This document shows positions 8,870 through 14,319 of a stretch of 36,268 nt of DNA, piece after piece. The stretch's first letter is position 1, and each line of letters opens with the position of its first letter. A model generated the notes under the pieces. That model was not told the origin of the DNA, ran no database searches, and worked only from the letters and a program-made list of their open reading frames with translations. The stretch is from IMG/VR virus record IMGVR_UViG_3300025769_000355, positions 1 through 36,268 of that record, one strand, 5' to 3'. Position numbers and translations under genes: made by a program. The DNA comes from a virus.

Positions 8870-10134
8870 CAGTATCCTGCAACGTCATCATACGGTTTCC
8901 ACTCCTCTTCTAATTCTATAGTGTGCATAAAGTCTGCTACACTAACTTGGTCTATGTATGCGAGTGAGTCGATAATGTCGTCGTGTGTTCCTTTACTAGG
9001 AAACTCTATTAACTGTGTCTCTAACTCGCTATTCCAATCAGAATTACGATTAAATGTAATCTTACCGTGCTCCATTCTACCTTGCAGAGCCCAAGTAATT
9101 CTATCTGCTTTCTTCTTACCACCGTGGGTTACGTCTGTTATGACTACCCATCTACCTTGTGTTCTCATCTCATCCTGAAGATAAGGTAAGATAGCGTTTT
9201 TTAACGCTCCAGATTCTATTCCGACAGTCGTTGCCTGATTCTCAATTGCAGCCTGTAATATTTTAGAAGCAGTTTCTTTAATATTCCATCTACCGTGTAG
9301 TATATCTTTGACCCACCACTTATCACCGTGGATTTTAACGATTGATATAGCTGTTTCATCTAACTTACTCCCTTTAAGACCACGTTCCTTTTCAACCGCT
9401 TCAAAGCCCGCAGGGTCAACCGCAATAACAAAATTGCCTTCCTCCGGTTCATTCTCATCGTACTTAATCCATTCATTTTTAAATATACCACCAGTAAAAC
9501 TTACAAAGGATGCTTCAAATTCTTGTCTGAACGCTTGCGTCGACATTGTTCTTCTAGCAACTTCTACCTCTTTAGGGTCTATTAGAGGGTTATCTATAGA
9601 TGTATACTGGAATGCTTCCCAGTCTTTATCTTTCTCTGCCTCTAAATACAAATCATAAAAGTGATTCTTCCCGGCAGGAGTCCCAATAAAGAGTGCACCA
9701 CCTTTTACATCTGAAAGTGTTGGTCTTATAATCTGTTCCCAGACTTCTACCTTCATAGAAGCATATTCATCAAGAACGACATAAGCAAGTCCCACGCCCC
9801 TTAGAGTATCTGGTCGGTCACTGCCCTTCAAACTAATTCTTCTACCATTAACTAACTTCATAGTAGCTGTATTTTCGTGGGTAGTCTCTATAAGGTCTGT
9901 CCCGTGAAGGAGTTCCTTGAGCATATTCCACATAATATCTTTAGCTTGTTGGAATGTAGGACCTATATAAAAGACATCCTTACTTTCCGACTGTAGAGCC
10001 TTGATGATTAGTATCCACGCTGCTAGTCTGGACTTTCCAAATCGCCTACCCGCACTTACTACTTTAAATCGGGCAGTGCTATTGAAGATTTCTAGCTGTG
10101 CTGGATGTAATTGTACATCTAACTCTTTAGCCAT
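8869..10134 (-). CDS. terL: Terminase large subunit (packaging ATPase and nuclease)
   Basis: A 421-residue protein with both terminase domains. The ATPase has Walker A AGRRFGKS at 28-35 and Walker B YVVLDEYA with Asp122-Glu123. A coupling motif follows (FIGTPAGKNHFYDLY, about 149-163). The RNase H-like nuclease shows Asp240 (VIAVDPAG), Glu307 (VGIESGA) and Asp385/Asp386 (THDDIIDSLAY), the three acidic positions expected. It pumps DNA through the portal and cuts concatemers. The start overlaps the TerS gene by 8 bp and the stop overlaps the portal start. Confidence 0.95.
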   Translation of the reverse strand: MAKELDVQLHPAQLEIFNSTARFKVVSAGRRFGKSRLAAWILIIKALQSESKDVFYIGPTFQQAKDIMWNMLKELLHGTDLIETTHENTATMKLVNGRRISLKGSDRPDTLRGVGLAYVVLDEYASMKVEVWEQIIRPTLSDVKGGALFIGTPAGKNHFYDLYLEAEKDKDWEAFQYTSIDNPLIDPKEVEVARRTMSTQAFRQEFEASFVSFTGGIFKNEWIKYDENEPEEGNFVIAVDPAGFEAVEKERGLKGSKLDETAISIVKIHGDKWWVKDILHGRWNIKETASKILQAAIENQATTVGIESGALKNAILPYLQDEMRTQGRWVVITDVTHGGKKKADRITWALQGRMEHGKITFNRNSDWNSELETQLIEFPSKGTHDDIIDSLAYIDQVSVADFMHTIELEEEWKPYDDVAGY

Positions 10135-10525
10135 TACCGATACTCACAATTGTTTTGTCAATATCAGCTTCTTCTATTATTACACCATCTTCATATGTTA
10201 GTTCTTTTTGGTCTTTCTCTTCTATTTCTATTTTCTTAGCTTCGAGACCACCAACATTGATAATTACATTGCCTTTATCTTCTGAAGACCTAAACTCTAC
10301 TGCCTTAGTTGTAGGTATAATTCTATCCATACACATCTTAAGACAAGTCCTATCACCTTCGAGTGCTAAGTCTATTACTTTCTGGACAATTTCTGGTCCT
10401 CTATTAGACATCAACTCTCTACTTAGGGCTGTATATTTGTTGACACTGCCCTTGGGTCTTCCATTAGGGTTTAAACTCTTCATACCCTTGTACAAATTGG
10501 GTGAACCTTTATTTTTTTTAGACAT
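10127..10525 (-). CDS. Probable terminase small subunit (GRPKGS/DUF5681-type)
   Basis: A 132-residue protein, first gene of the leftward operon, overlapping TerL by 8 bp. It contains LNPNGRPKGSVNKYT (about residues 18-32), the DNA-contacting motif of many phage small terminases and DUF5681 proteins, followed by helices (LSRELMSNRGPEIVQKVIDLALEGD) that could form an oligomerisation core. The C-terminal half is acidic. TerS rings recognise the packaging site. Synteny makes this likely; no experiment or family search supports it here. AAGGAG lies 7 bases before the ATG. Confidence 0.75.
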   Translation of the reverse strand: MSKKNKGSPNLYKGMKSLNPNGRPKGSVNKYTALSRELMSNRGPEIVQKVIDLALEGDRTCLKMCMDRIIPTTKAVEFRSSEDKGNVIINVGGLEAKKIEIEEKDQKELTYEDGVIIEEADIDKTIVSIGNG

Positions 10526-10637
10526 CCTAACTCCTTAGTGTACTATAGTTTCAACTAAAATGGTAATTAGAATGATAATAAAAGGTTATTTCTAAGAGAA
10601 GCCTTTTTAGGTGAATCTTTTTTTAATCTATAGTAAT

Positions 10638-10666
10638 ATTATAGCATACTTTTCGATGAATGTCAA
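10638..10666 (-). promoter_or_regulatory. Perfect-consensus sigma70 promoter for the leftward arm
   Basis: On the minus strand the -35 is TTGACA (10661-10666) and the -10 is TATAAT (10638-10643), with exactly 17 bp between. Predicted start is near 10631, about 105 bases before the TerS gene. A perfect match to the bacterial consensus, together with the absence of a phage RNA polymerase gene, indicates transcription by host polymerase. Confidence 0.85.
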
Positions 10667-10842
10667 TAGTAAAACTTAAATTAATTACTAAAGTCCCTCC
10701 CCGCACCTTTAGATTTCTAGAATTTCTCTAATAAATAACTACTTTTACCCAAATTCTCTCCAATCTGCGAGTGAGCCTTAATATTAATAATCTCTGGTAG
10801 CATTGAGCCTCCCCACGGGTACTTATGAGACACACCAGAAAA

Positions 10843-10954
10843 GGGACTAAGTCTCACATAGTGGAACTTGGGACTAAGCTGGGACTAAGCTGAAGAATCT
10901 TGGGACTAAGTAAGGGACTAAGCTGAAATCTTAAGGGACTAAGCTGGGACTAAG
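10843..10954 (+). repeat. Seven direct 9-bp iterons, GGGACTAAG
   Basis: Exact copies start at 10843, 10870, 10881, 10902, 10914, 10935 and 10946. Steps are 27, 11, 21, 12, 21 and 11 bp, so most copies lie near whole helical turns on one DNA face. A 20-bp double unit (two iterons joined by CT) occurs at 10870-10889 and 10935-10954. Arrays like this bind replication initiators or repressors cooperatively. No cognate protein can be named. Confidence 0.85.
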
Positions 10955-11059
10955 TCTCACTATTTGGAACTTGAGAGAATTTGAGAAGAAAGAGGGCGTG
11001 AGTGAGAATATTTAGGCAGTTGTCTCATTATGTGAAACACTTGTCTCATTATGTGAGAC
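10851..11059. promoter_or_regulatory. Four palindromic operator-like sites, GTCTCA-N5-TGnnAC
   Basis: Sites are at 10851-10867 (GTCTCA-CATAG-TGGAAC), 10954-10970 (GTCTCA-CTATT-TGGAAC), 11022-11038 (GTCTCA-TTATG-TGAAAC) and 11043-11059 (GTCTCA-TTATG-TGAGAC, a perfect inverted repeat). The last two are 21 bp apart, two helical turns. A half-site TGAGAC is at 10826-10831. The first two sites each begin on the last G of an iteron. The fourth lies between the -35 and -10 of a possible rightward promoter. This fits a dimeric repressor or activator. Confidence 0.7.
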
Positions 11060-11069
11060 TTAATATACT
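11041..11069 (+). promoter_or_regulatory. Possible rightward promoter overlapping an operator palindrome
   Basis: TTGTCT (11041-11046), 17 bp, then TATACT (11064-11069). Four of six bases match the consensus -35 and five of six the -10. The perfect palindrome at 11043-11059 fills most of the spacer, so a protein bound there would block polymerase. The first gene starts 390 bp further on. Confidence 0.5.
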
Positions 11070-11089
11070 GTGGTATAAATACAACAGAC

Positions 11090-11139
11090 TTGTTGCAAAG
11101 ACACAACAAACCATAGTATTTGTTGAGGAAATACAACAA
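11090..11139. repeat. Two tandem palindromes TTGTTG-N8-CAACAA, 30 bp apart
   Basis: Perfect 6-bp arms occur at 11090-11095/11104-11109 and 11120-11125/11134-11139. Both copies are 20 bp long and offset by exactly 30 bp. An extra ACAACA lies at 11081-11086 just before them. This is a second binding-site family in the control region, distinct from the GTCTCA sites. Confidence 0.65.
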
Positions 11140-11280
11140 GTTAGCTGAGAGGCTCAAGAATAGCCCGTATTTGAGAGATTATCTTCAGGCACTAGGTATA
11201 CGAGGGTAGAGAAAAATAATGGCTCAGAAAGTAAAATCAATTATTATTGGGTGAGTAATATAATCACTAGGGTAAAAGAC

Positions 11281-11313
11281 AATCGTCCAAATATGGGCGA
11301 ATTTGGGACGATT
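11281..11313. repeat. Imperfect 12-bp inverted repeat in the control region
   Basis: AATCGTCCAAAT (11281-11292) pairs with ATTTGGGACGATT (11301-11313) with one bulged base and an 8-base loop. There is no T-run, so it is not a terminator. It could be a protein-binding site or a structure at an origin. A weak TTGGGA-16-TATAAA promoter overlaps its right arm (11303-11330). Confidence 0.5.
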
Positions 11314-11351
11314 AGAGCATTTTGTATAAAAATGTAGCAATTCCAAAGAAA

Positions 11352-11369
11352 TTGTTAAAAATTTAACAA
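11352..11369. promoter_or_regulatory. Palindrome TTGTTAAA-AA-TTTAACAA, copy 1 of 6
   Basis: Perfect 8-bp arms around AA. This copy lies about 20 bp upstream of the -35 of the promoter for the first rightward gene. The other copies are at 12082, 14064, 15641, 17574 and 23953, all in the rightward arm. Confidence 0.7.
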
Positions 11370-11387
11370 AAATAATATAAATAATGC

Positions 11388-11417
11388 TTGTTTTTAATTT
11401 GTTTTTGTGTTTATAAT
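11388..11417 (+). promoter_or_regulatory. Rightward early promoter with leader hairpin
   Basis: TTGTTT (11388-11393), 18 bp, TATAAT (11412-11417). The predicted start is near 11424. The transcript would begin with a GCCAAC-CCTT-GTTGGC hairpin at 11427-11442, which could protect the 5' end. AGAGGA then serves as ribosome-binding site for the gene at 11469. Confidence 0.7.
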
Positions 11418-11468
11418 ATAGCCACTGCCAACCCTTGTTGGCGGATAAACTAAAAGAGGATAAATAAA

Positions 11469-12071
11469 ATGAAAAACTTAACTAAGAAACAAATCGAAAC
11501 AATGGTCTCTAACGCTGATGAAACTATCAAATCAATGACTTCATTAGGAAAGGAACTAAACAACAAGGAAAAAATTTCCGACTCTATAATCGAACATTTC
11601 AAAGCGACAGAGTTTGGCACAGGGCAGAACTTCAATGCGTTGACAGTCACAATCAATCATTACCTAGAGATTTTTGAGGGTGATGAGTTAGCCGACCTTA
11701 AGAACGGTATTAGGAAAGTATTTCAGCCTAACTTAGCAAGTGCCAAAGTTCAAAAGGCTTTATTTTCAGCAGATATCGAAAAGCAAAAGACTCATAAGAT
11801 AGCTATGAAGAAAGTAAATAAAGAAATGTTAGCTGAGTTTGATGAGTCTTTATTGGGTCAGTATGTCGTAGTCATTGAGAGCAAAAACAAAGGCGGTAAT
11901 GGTGGCGCAGATGGTGACGGTGACGGTGGCGCAGATGGTGATGAGCCAGTAAGCGTTAGTGAGCCGACATTCAATGAGTTGAGAGACGCCAAAATTAAAG
12001 CGGTTATGGCTCAGTTTAATATGACTACAGCAGATATGAGAATATGGTGCGACAATAACCCCGACGCATAA
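11469..12071 (+). CDS. First rightward-arm gene, protein of unknown function with Gly/Asp-rich linker
   Basis: A 200-residue protein, the leader gene of the early arm behind a good promoter. The N-terminal ~130 residues are helical and mixed-charge (KKQIETMVSNADETIKSM, then LADLKNGIRKVFQPN). A Gly/Asp-rich low-complexity linker (about 142-160) follows, then a C-terminal helical patch (FNELRDAKIKAVMAQFNMTTA) that could be a small DNA-binding or docking domain. No family was recognised and no clear helix-turn-helix is seen. As the first early gene it could be a regulator, host-takeover factor or single-stranded DNA binder. The coding 3' end and stop sit in a CCCCGA/TCGGGG hairpin. Confidence 0.75.
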   Translation: MKNLTKKQIETMVSNADETIKSMTSLGKELNNKEKISDSIIEHFKATEFGTGQNFNALTVTINHYLEIFEGDELADLKNGIRKVFQPNLASAKVQKALFSADIEKQKTHKIAMKKVNKEMLAEFDESLLGQYVVVIESKNKGGNGGADGDGDGGADGDEPVSVSEPTFNELRDAKIKAVMAQFNMTTADMRIWCDNNPDA

Positions 12072-12077
12072 TCGGGG
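12059..12077 (+). terminator. Hairpin over the stop codon of the first early gene
   Basis: CCCCGA (12059-12064) pairs perfectly with TCGGGG (12072-12077), with the TAA in the loop. No U-run follows; instead the second TTGTTAAA palindrome starts 4 bases later. Partial termination or mRNA 3'-end protection is possible. Confidence 0.4.
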
Positions 12078-12081
12078 TAAA

Positions 12082-12099
12082 TTGTTAAAAATTTAACAA
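12082..12099. promoter_or_regulatory. Palindrome TTGTTAAA-AA-TTTAACAA, copy 2 of 6
   Basis: Identical to copy 1 over 18 bp. It occupies the gap between two early genes, 20 bp before the ATG at 12120. It could act on DNA (operator) or on RNA (5'-leader hairpin). No promoter elements fit it well. Confidence 0.7.
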
Positions 12100-12119
12100 A
12101 ATTAAATAGGACAAAAAAA

Positions 12120-12683
12120 ATGGAAAATACAAAATTAGATAAATTAGTAAATGACGGATTAAATGCAAACGATAACGGTTTCTGCACGGTGATTGCTCTT
12201 GCGGTGGCTTTTGATAAGACATATCAAGAAGCCGCCCAAATTATGAGGGGTTATGGCAGACGTCACCGTAAAGGAATGCACCGCCACGTGATGGAGTACG
12301 CCATACAAACCGAAGCAATAAAGCACGGCTACAGATACTCAGTTTATGACTCAGAACACGTTAGAGATGGCGAAATAAGAGTCAACGCACACAGAAGAAG
12401 AACGGAAGTTAGTGTGCAAGAGAAGTTCGGCGTAGTGGGAAAAATGACGGTCAATAATTGCCTTAGATATTTAAACCCAAAGAAAAAATATATTATAGGT
12501 GTTAGAGGTCACGCCGTCGCTGTTGCTGAGGGTAAGGTGCAAGATTGGACAGAGGGCAGAAGACATCAAGTTAAGCATATAATAGAATTAGACGCACCGT
12601 CTGAGAGTCCACAGAAGCCCGAAATTAAGCCGATAATTAAAAAGGCTAGTATGTCCCTTGATGATATGATATCATTGCTATAA
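12120..12683 (+). CDS. Possible papain-like cysteine protease or transglutaminase-fold early protein
   Basis: A 187-residue protein with a candidate catalytic layout: Cys22 in NGFCTVIALAVAF at the start of a helix, His131 in GVRGHAVAVAEG and Asp142 in KVQDW. A helical Cys followed far downstream by a His on a strand and an Asp/Asn a few residues later is the arrangement of papain-fold peptidases (C39/transglutaminase-like). The middle is rich in His and Arg (GRRHRKGMHRH), which could bind nucleic acid. The C-terminal ~40 residues are a Pro/Lys linker ending in MSLDDMISLL. Target and role are unknown; an early host-modifying enzyme is possible. A hammerhead ribozyme follows the stop codon. Confidence 0.7.
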   Translation: MENTKLDKLVNDGLNANDNGFCTVIALAVAFDKTYQEAAQIMRGYGRRHRKGMHRHVMEYAIQTEAIKHGYRYSVYDSEHVRDGEIRVNAHRRRTEVSVQEKFGVVGKMTVNNCLRYLNPKKKYIIGVRGHAVAVAEGKVQDWTEGRRHQVKHIIELDAPSESPQKPEIKPIIKKASMSLDDMISLL

Positions 12684-12690
12684 TTAACAA

Positions 12691-12749
12691 TCGAAACGCC
12701 CTGCGGGGCGTCTAGCAACACGGGCTAGGTTGCTACTGATGAGAAGCCC
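12691..12749 (+). ncRNA. Type II hammerhead ribozyme with loop I pseudoknot
   Basis: All core elements are in order. GAAA (12693-12696) leads into stem III, ACGCCC (12696-12701) paired with GGGCGT (12706-12711) around loop TGCG. C at 12712 is the cleavage-site base. Stem I is TAGCAAC (12713-12719) paired with GTTGCTA (12729-12735). The core CTGATGA is at 12736-12742. Stem II, the open one, is only G12743-C12692 and A12744-T12691. Loop I contains GGGCT (12722-12726), fully complementary to AGCCC at 12745-12749, a pseudoknot that could replace the usual loop-stem II contact. Predicted cleavage is between 12712 and 12713, splitting the mRNA of the flanking genes and leaving a hairpin on each end. 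Confidence 0.88.
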
Positions 12750-12761
12750 ACAAATAATAAT

Positions 12762-12779
12762 AATAACTATATGGAGATA
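12762..12779 (+). repeat. Duplicated leader element AATAACTATATGGAGATA, copy 1
   Basis: An exact 18-bp sequence that includes the ribosome-binding site (TGGAGA) of the gene at 12787. The second copy is at 13503-13520 before the gene at 13527. The match extends beyond the Shine-Dalgarno core, so the two genes share a 5'-leader, by duplication or by common regulation. Confidence 0.7.
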
Positions 12780-12786
12780 TACCAAA

Positions 12787-13188
12787 ATGGATAACTTAAA
12801 ACTAGAAACAATCGCAGATTTTTTAAGAGTTGATGCAGACCAAATCGAAGAGGGCTTAGGCGAAAATACATTCGAGTTCGGAAGTGAGGAATACTTAGTA
12901 GTGACAAATGAAGAAGCCTACGAAATAGCCGAAGAATATATAAAAGAGTCTGTTTGGGCATTTAGACCGTCTTTCCTTGCGGAGCATAGCAACGTAAGCG
13001 AAGACATATTTCAAGCACTACAGGAAAAATGCTATGAAGACGCTAACGAAATGATATTAAATTCAATTATTGATATTGATGATTTTGTTGATAGTGCGAT
13101 TAGCTGTGACGGTATCGCACATTTTTTGAATACCTATGATGGCGGAGAAGAAAGTCTAAACGATTTATACATCTACAGAATTAATTAA
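12787..13188 (+). CDS. Acidic early protein of unknown function
   Basis: A 133-residue, very acidic protein (MDNLKLETIADFLRV, then EEAYEIAEEYIKESVWAF and a C-terminal DGIAHFLNTYDGGEESLND). Similar small acidic proteins occur in many phages and plasmids, but I cannot name the family. High negative charge leaves DNA mimicry or enzyme inhibition open. The start at 12787 is chosen because GGAG lies 10 bases upstream; an in-frame TTG at 12730 would run through the ribozyme. Hammerhead cleavage would give this mRNA a 5'-hydroxyl end starting with a 7-bp hairpin. Confidence 0.72.
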   Translation: MDNLKLETIADFLRVDADQIEEGLGENTFEFGSEEYLVVTNEEAYEIAEEYIKESVWAFRPSFLAEHSNVSEDIFQALQEKCYEDANEMILNSIIDIDDFVDSAISCDGIAHFLNTYDGGEESLNDLYIYRIN

Positions 13189-13206
13189 TAATAGGAGATA
13201 ATGACA

Positions 13207-13434
13207 ATGATTAAATTTGAAACTGAACACTATCACGGTGAGATTAGAAAAGATAATACTTGGGGTTGGTTCGAGCATATCGAGTTAGGCGAGGACGGCG
13301 GAACAGGTAATTTTAAGATTGATATTAATGACGTTTACTGGGCGGTTGTTGATATGAATTATTGCTACGACCTACCGTCGGAGGTATATGAACTCTTAGA
13401 GGATAGAATCGAAGTACCACAGATGCAATTCTAG
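13207..13434 (+). CDS. Small acidic early protein, unknown function
   Basis: A 75-residue product beginning MIKFETEHYHGEIRKDNTWG, with alternating aromatic and acidic residues (WGWFEHIELGEDGG, NDVYWAVVDMNYCYDLP) that suggest a small beta-sheet fold. GGAG at 13194-13197 is 9 bases from this ATG; an in-frame ATG at 13201 is only 3 bases away and less likely. It sits 18 bp after the previous gene and is followed by a hairpin and a terminator. No family was recognised. Confidence 0.65.
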   Translation: MIKFETEHYHGEIRKDNTWGWFEHIELGEDGGTGNFKIDINDVYWAVVDMNYCYDLPSEVYELLEDRIEVPQMQF

Positions 13435-13481
13435 ACACTTTTATTGTCTAGCCCTACTAACCCCCTTGACTGGGGGTTTTT
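13431..13481 (+). terminator. Hairpin plus rho-independent terminator
   Basis: A 7-bp stem CTAGACA/TGTCTAG (13431-13451) covers the stop codon. It is followed by a classic terminator, AACCCCC-TTGACT-GGGGGTT with a T-run (13459-13481). It should end or thin out transcription from upstream before the gene at 13527. Confidence 0.8.
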
Positions 13482-13502
13482 GGGTGTAAGAACCTTAAAT
13501 TT

Positions 13503-13520
13503 AATAACTATATGGAGATA
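13503..13520 (+). repeat. Duplicated leader element AATAACTATATGGAGATA, copy 2
   Basis: Identical over 18 bp to 12762-12779. It lies 22 bp after the terminator T-run and supplies the ribosome-binding site for the gene at 13527. An in-frame ATG inside the element (13512) would place the start on the ribosome-binding site and was not chosen. Confidence 0.7.
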
Positions 13521-13526
13521 AATAAA

Positions 13527-13802
13527 ATGGAAATTAGTATATATTCAAGTGACATCAGAGACTTTGATAGAGAACTAGATAGAAAGTTCGATATTAACGA
13601 AGAGTTCGGGAGAAACATTTTTGATGATAGAGGTAGGCTATCACTAGAGAATTATGAATATGCGGTAGAGCCTAATACATACATTGCAGTTTTGATTGAA
13701 ATGCAAGAGCAGATAGACGACTTAAAAAAGACTCTCGAGCAGTTGAAGCACAAATCCGACTGGGTTAGCGGTTACGATGACCACGGGTGGAATACTAAAT
13801 AG
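13527..13802 (+). CDS. Small early protein with C-terminal coiled coil
   Basis: A 91-residue acidic protein starting MEISIYSSDIRDFDRELDRK. The C-terminal half carries a clear coiled-coil stretch (IEMQEQIDDLKKTLEQLKHK) and ends GYDDHGWNTK. It is probably an oligomeric accessory protein. It follows the shared leader element and a terminator, so its expression may depend on readthrough or an unseen promoter. No family was recognised. Confidence 0.65.
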   Translation: MEISIYSSDIRDFDRELDRKFDINEEFGRNIFDDRGRLSLENYEYAVEPNTYIAVLIEMQEQIDDLKKTLEQLKHKSDWVSGYDDHGWNTK

Positions 13803-13811
13803 GGGCATTAT

Positions 13812-13943
13812 ATGCAACAATCAAGAAAAATAATTAAAATACCTGTTAAAGATAGGGATATTACCGTTCAAATCTCACGAAAAAAGAGACGGCAACGGCT
13901 GAGAGACCACAAGCTACACCGTAAGCTGAAGTTTATATTTTAG
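13812..13943 (+). CDS. Tiny basic protein
   Basis: A 43-residue product, MQQSRKIIKIPVKDRDITVQ followed by an Arg/Lys-rich segment (SRKKRRQRLRDHKLHRKL). An AGGGG sequence 8 bases upstream can serve as ribosome-binding site. Such basic miniproteins often bind nucleic acid, but nothing more can be said. It lies 9 bp after the preceding stop and before a terminator, which fits a real last gene of a small operon. Confidence 0.5.
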   Translation: MQQSRKIIKIPVKDRDITVQISRKKRRQRLRDHKLHRKLKFIF

Positions 13944-13966
13944 CAAGGGCATAGCCTTCCTACACT

Positions 13967-14006
13967 AGAGAAGTCCGCTAGAATCGAATCCTGCGGACTC
14001 TCTTTT
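13967..14006 (+). terminator. Rho-independent terminator
   Basis: AGTCCGC (13972-13978) pairs with GCGGACT (13993-13999), extended by AGAG/CTCT across one bulged A, then TTTT. The loop contains TCGAATCC, which recalls a tRNA T-loop, but no tRNA cloverleaf can be drawn. Confidence 0.7.
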
Positions 14007-14063
14007 CCCGGTTTTAGTCCAAAAATCTCTAATATAGGGGTTTTTGTAGTAAAACTAGAGAAA

Positions 14064-14081
14064 TTGTTAAATTTTTAACAA
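14064..14081. promoter_or_regulatory. Palindrome TTGTTAAA-TT-TTTAACAA, copy 3 of 6
   Basis: Perfect 8-bp arms. The centre is TT instead of AA. It lies 21 bp upstream of the ATG at 14103, the same distance class as copy 2 upstream of its gene, which favours a role in the leader of each gene. Confidence 0.7.
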
Positions 14082-14102
14082 TATTAAAACAAGGATTAAA
14101 TT

Positions 14103-14306
14103 ATGGTAAATAAAAATGGTAGAAACTGGACGCCTCTAAAAGAGGTATCCCTAATAGACTGCGCGACGGAATATAAGAAGATGAAAAATCTTTACCTAGA
14201 CGCAGACTTTGATGATAAAATGGAGTTAGCTTTATTCTATAAGGGTAAAGCTGACTACTATAAAGCCCTATACGATAAAGGGATTGAACACACAGTAAAC
14301 TTTTAA
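14103..14306 (+). CDS. Small helical early protein, unknown function
   Basis: A 67-residue product, MVNKNGRNWTPLKEVSLIDC then helical (ATEYKKMKNLYLDADFDDKM) with a Tyr-rich end (FYKGKADYYKALYDKG). AAGGA lies 8 bases before the ATG. It is the first gene after a terminator and a TTGTTAAA palindrome, and heads a run of tightly packed small genes. No family was recognised. Confidence 0.65.
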   Translation: MVNKNGRNWTPLKEVSLIDCATEYKKMKNLYLDADFDDKMELALFYKGKADYYKALYDKGIEHTVNF

Positions 14307-14319
14307 GGAGAACTATATA

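Larger units (their letters stand above)
10526..11468. other. Divergent control region, no gene
   Basis: This 943-bp interval has no convincing gene and is packed with sites. In order they are: a leftward leader with a weak hairpin (10580-10607), a perfect leftward promoter, a quiet stretch (about 10670-10825), seven GGGACTAAG iterons, four GTCTCA-N5-TGnnAC palindromes, two TTGTTG-N8-CAACAA palindromes, a 12-bp stem at 11281-11313, the first TTGTTAAA palindrome and a rightward promoter with a leader hairpin. It separates the two transcription arms and is the best candidate for origin and early control. Confidence 0.75.

Noticed and set aside
10843-10954. CRISPR array
   Set aside because: Repeats are only 9 bp with 2-18 bp between them, and there are no cas genes; iterons fit better.
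10960-11157. Minus-strand 65-codon ORF in the control region
   Set aside because: It crosses operator and palindrome arrays, has no ribosome-binding site and odd composition; it is a chance frame.
11352-11369. CtrA binding site (TTAA-N7-TTAA) as explanation for the TTGTTAAA palindrome
   Set aside because: Here the two TTAA elements are 4 bases apart, not 7, and the symmetric outer bases are unexplained by CtrA.
12730-12786. Upstream TTG start for the acidic protein gene
   Set aside because: It would translate through the hammerhead core and lacks a ribosome-binding site; GGAG clearly serves the ATG at 12787.
13967-14006. tRNA fragment or attP core suggested by TCGAATCC in a GC stem
   Set aside because: No T-arm or cloverleaf pairing can be drawn and no integrase gene is present; the stem plus T-run reads as a terminator.
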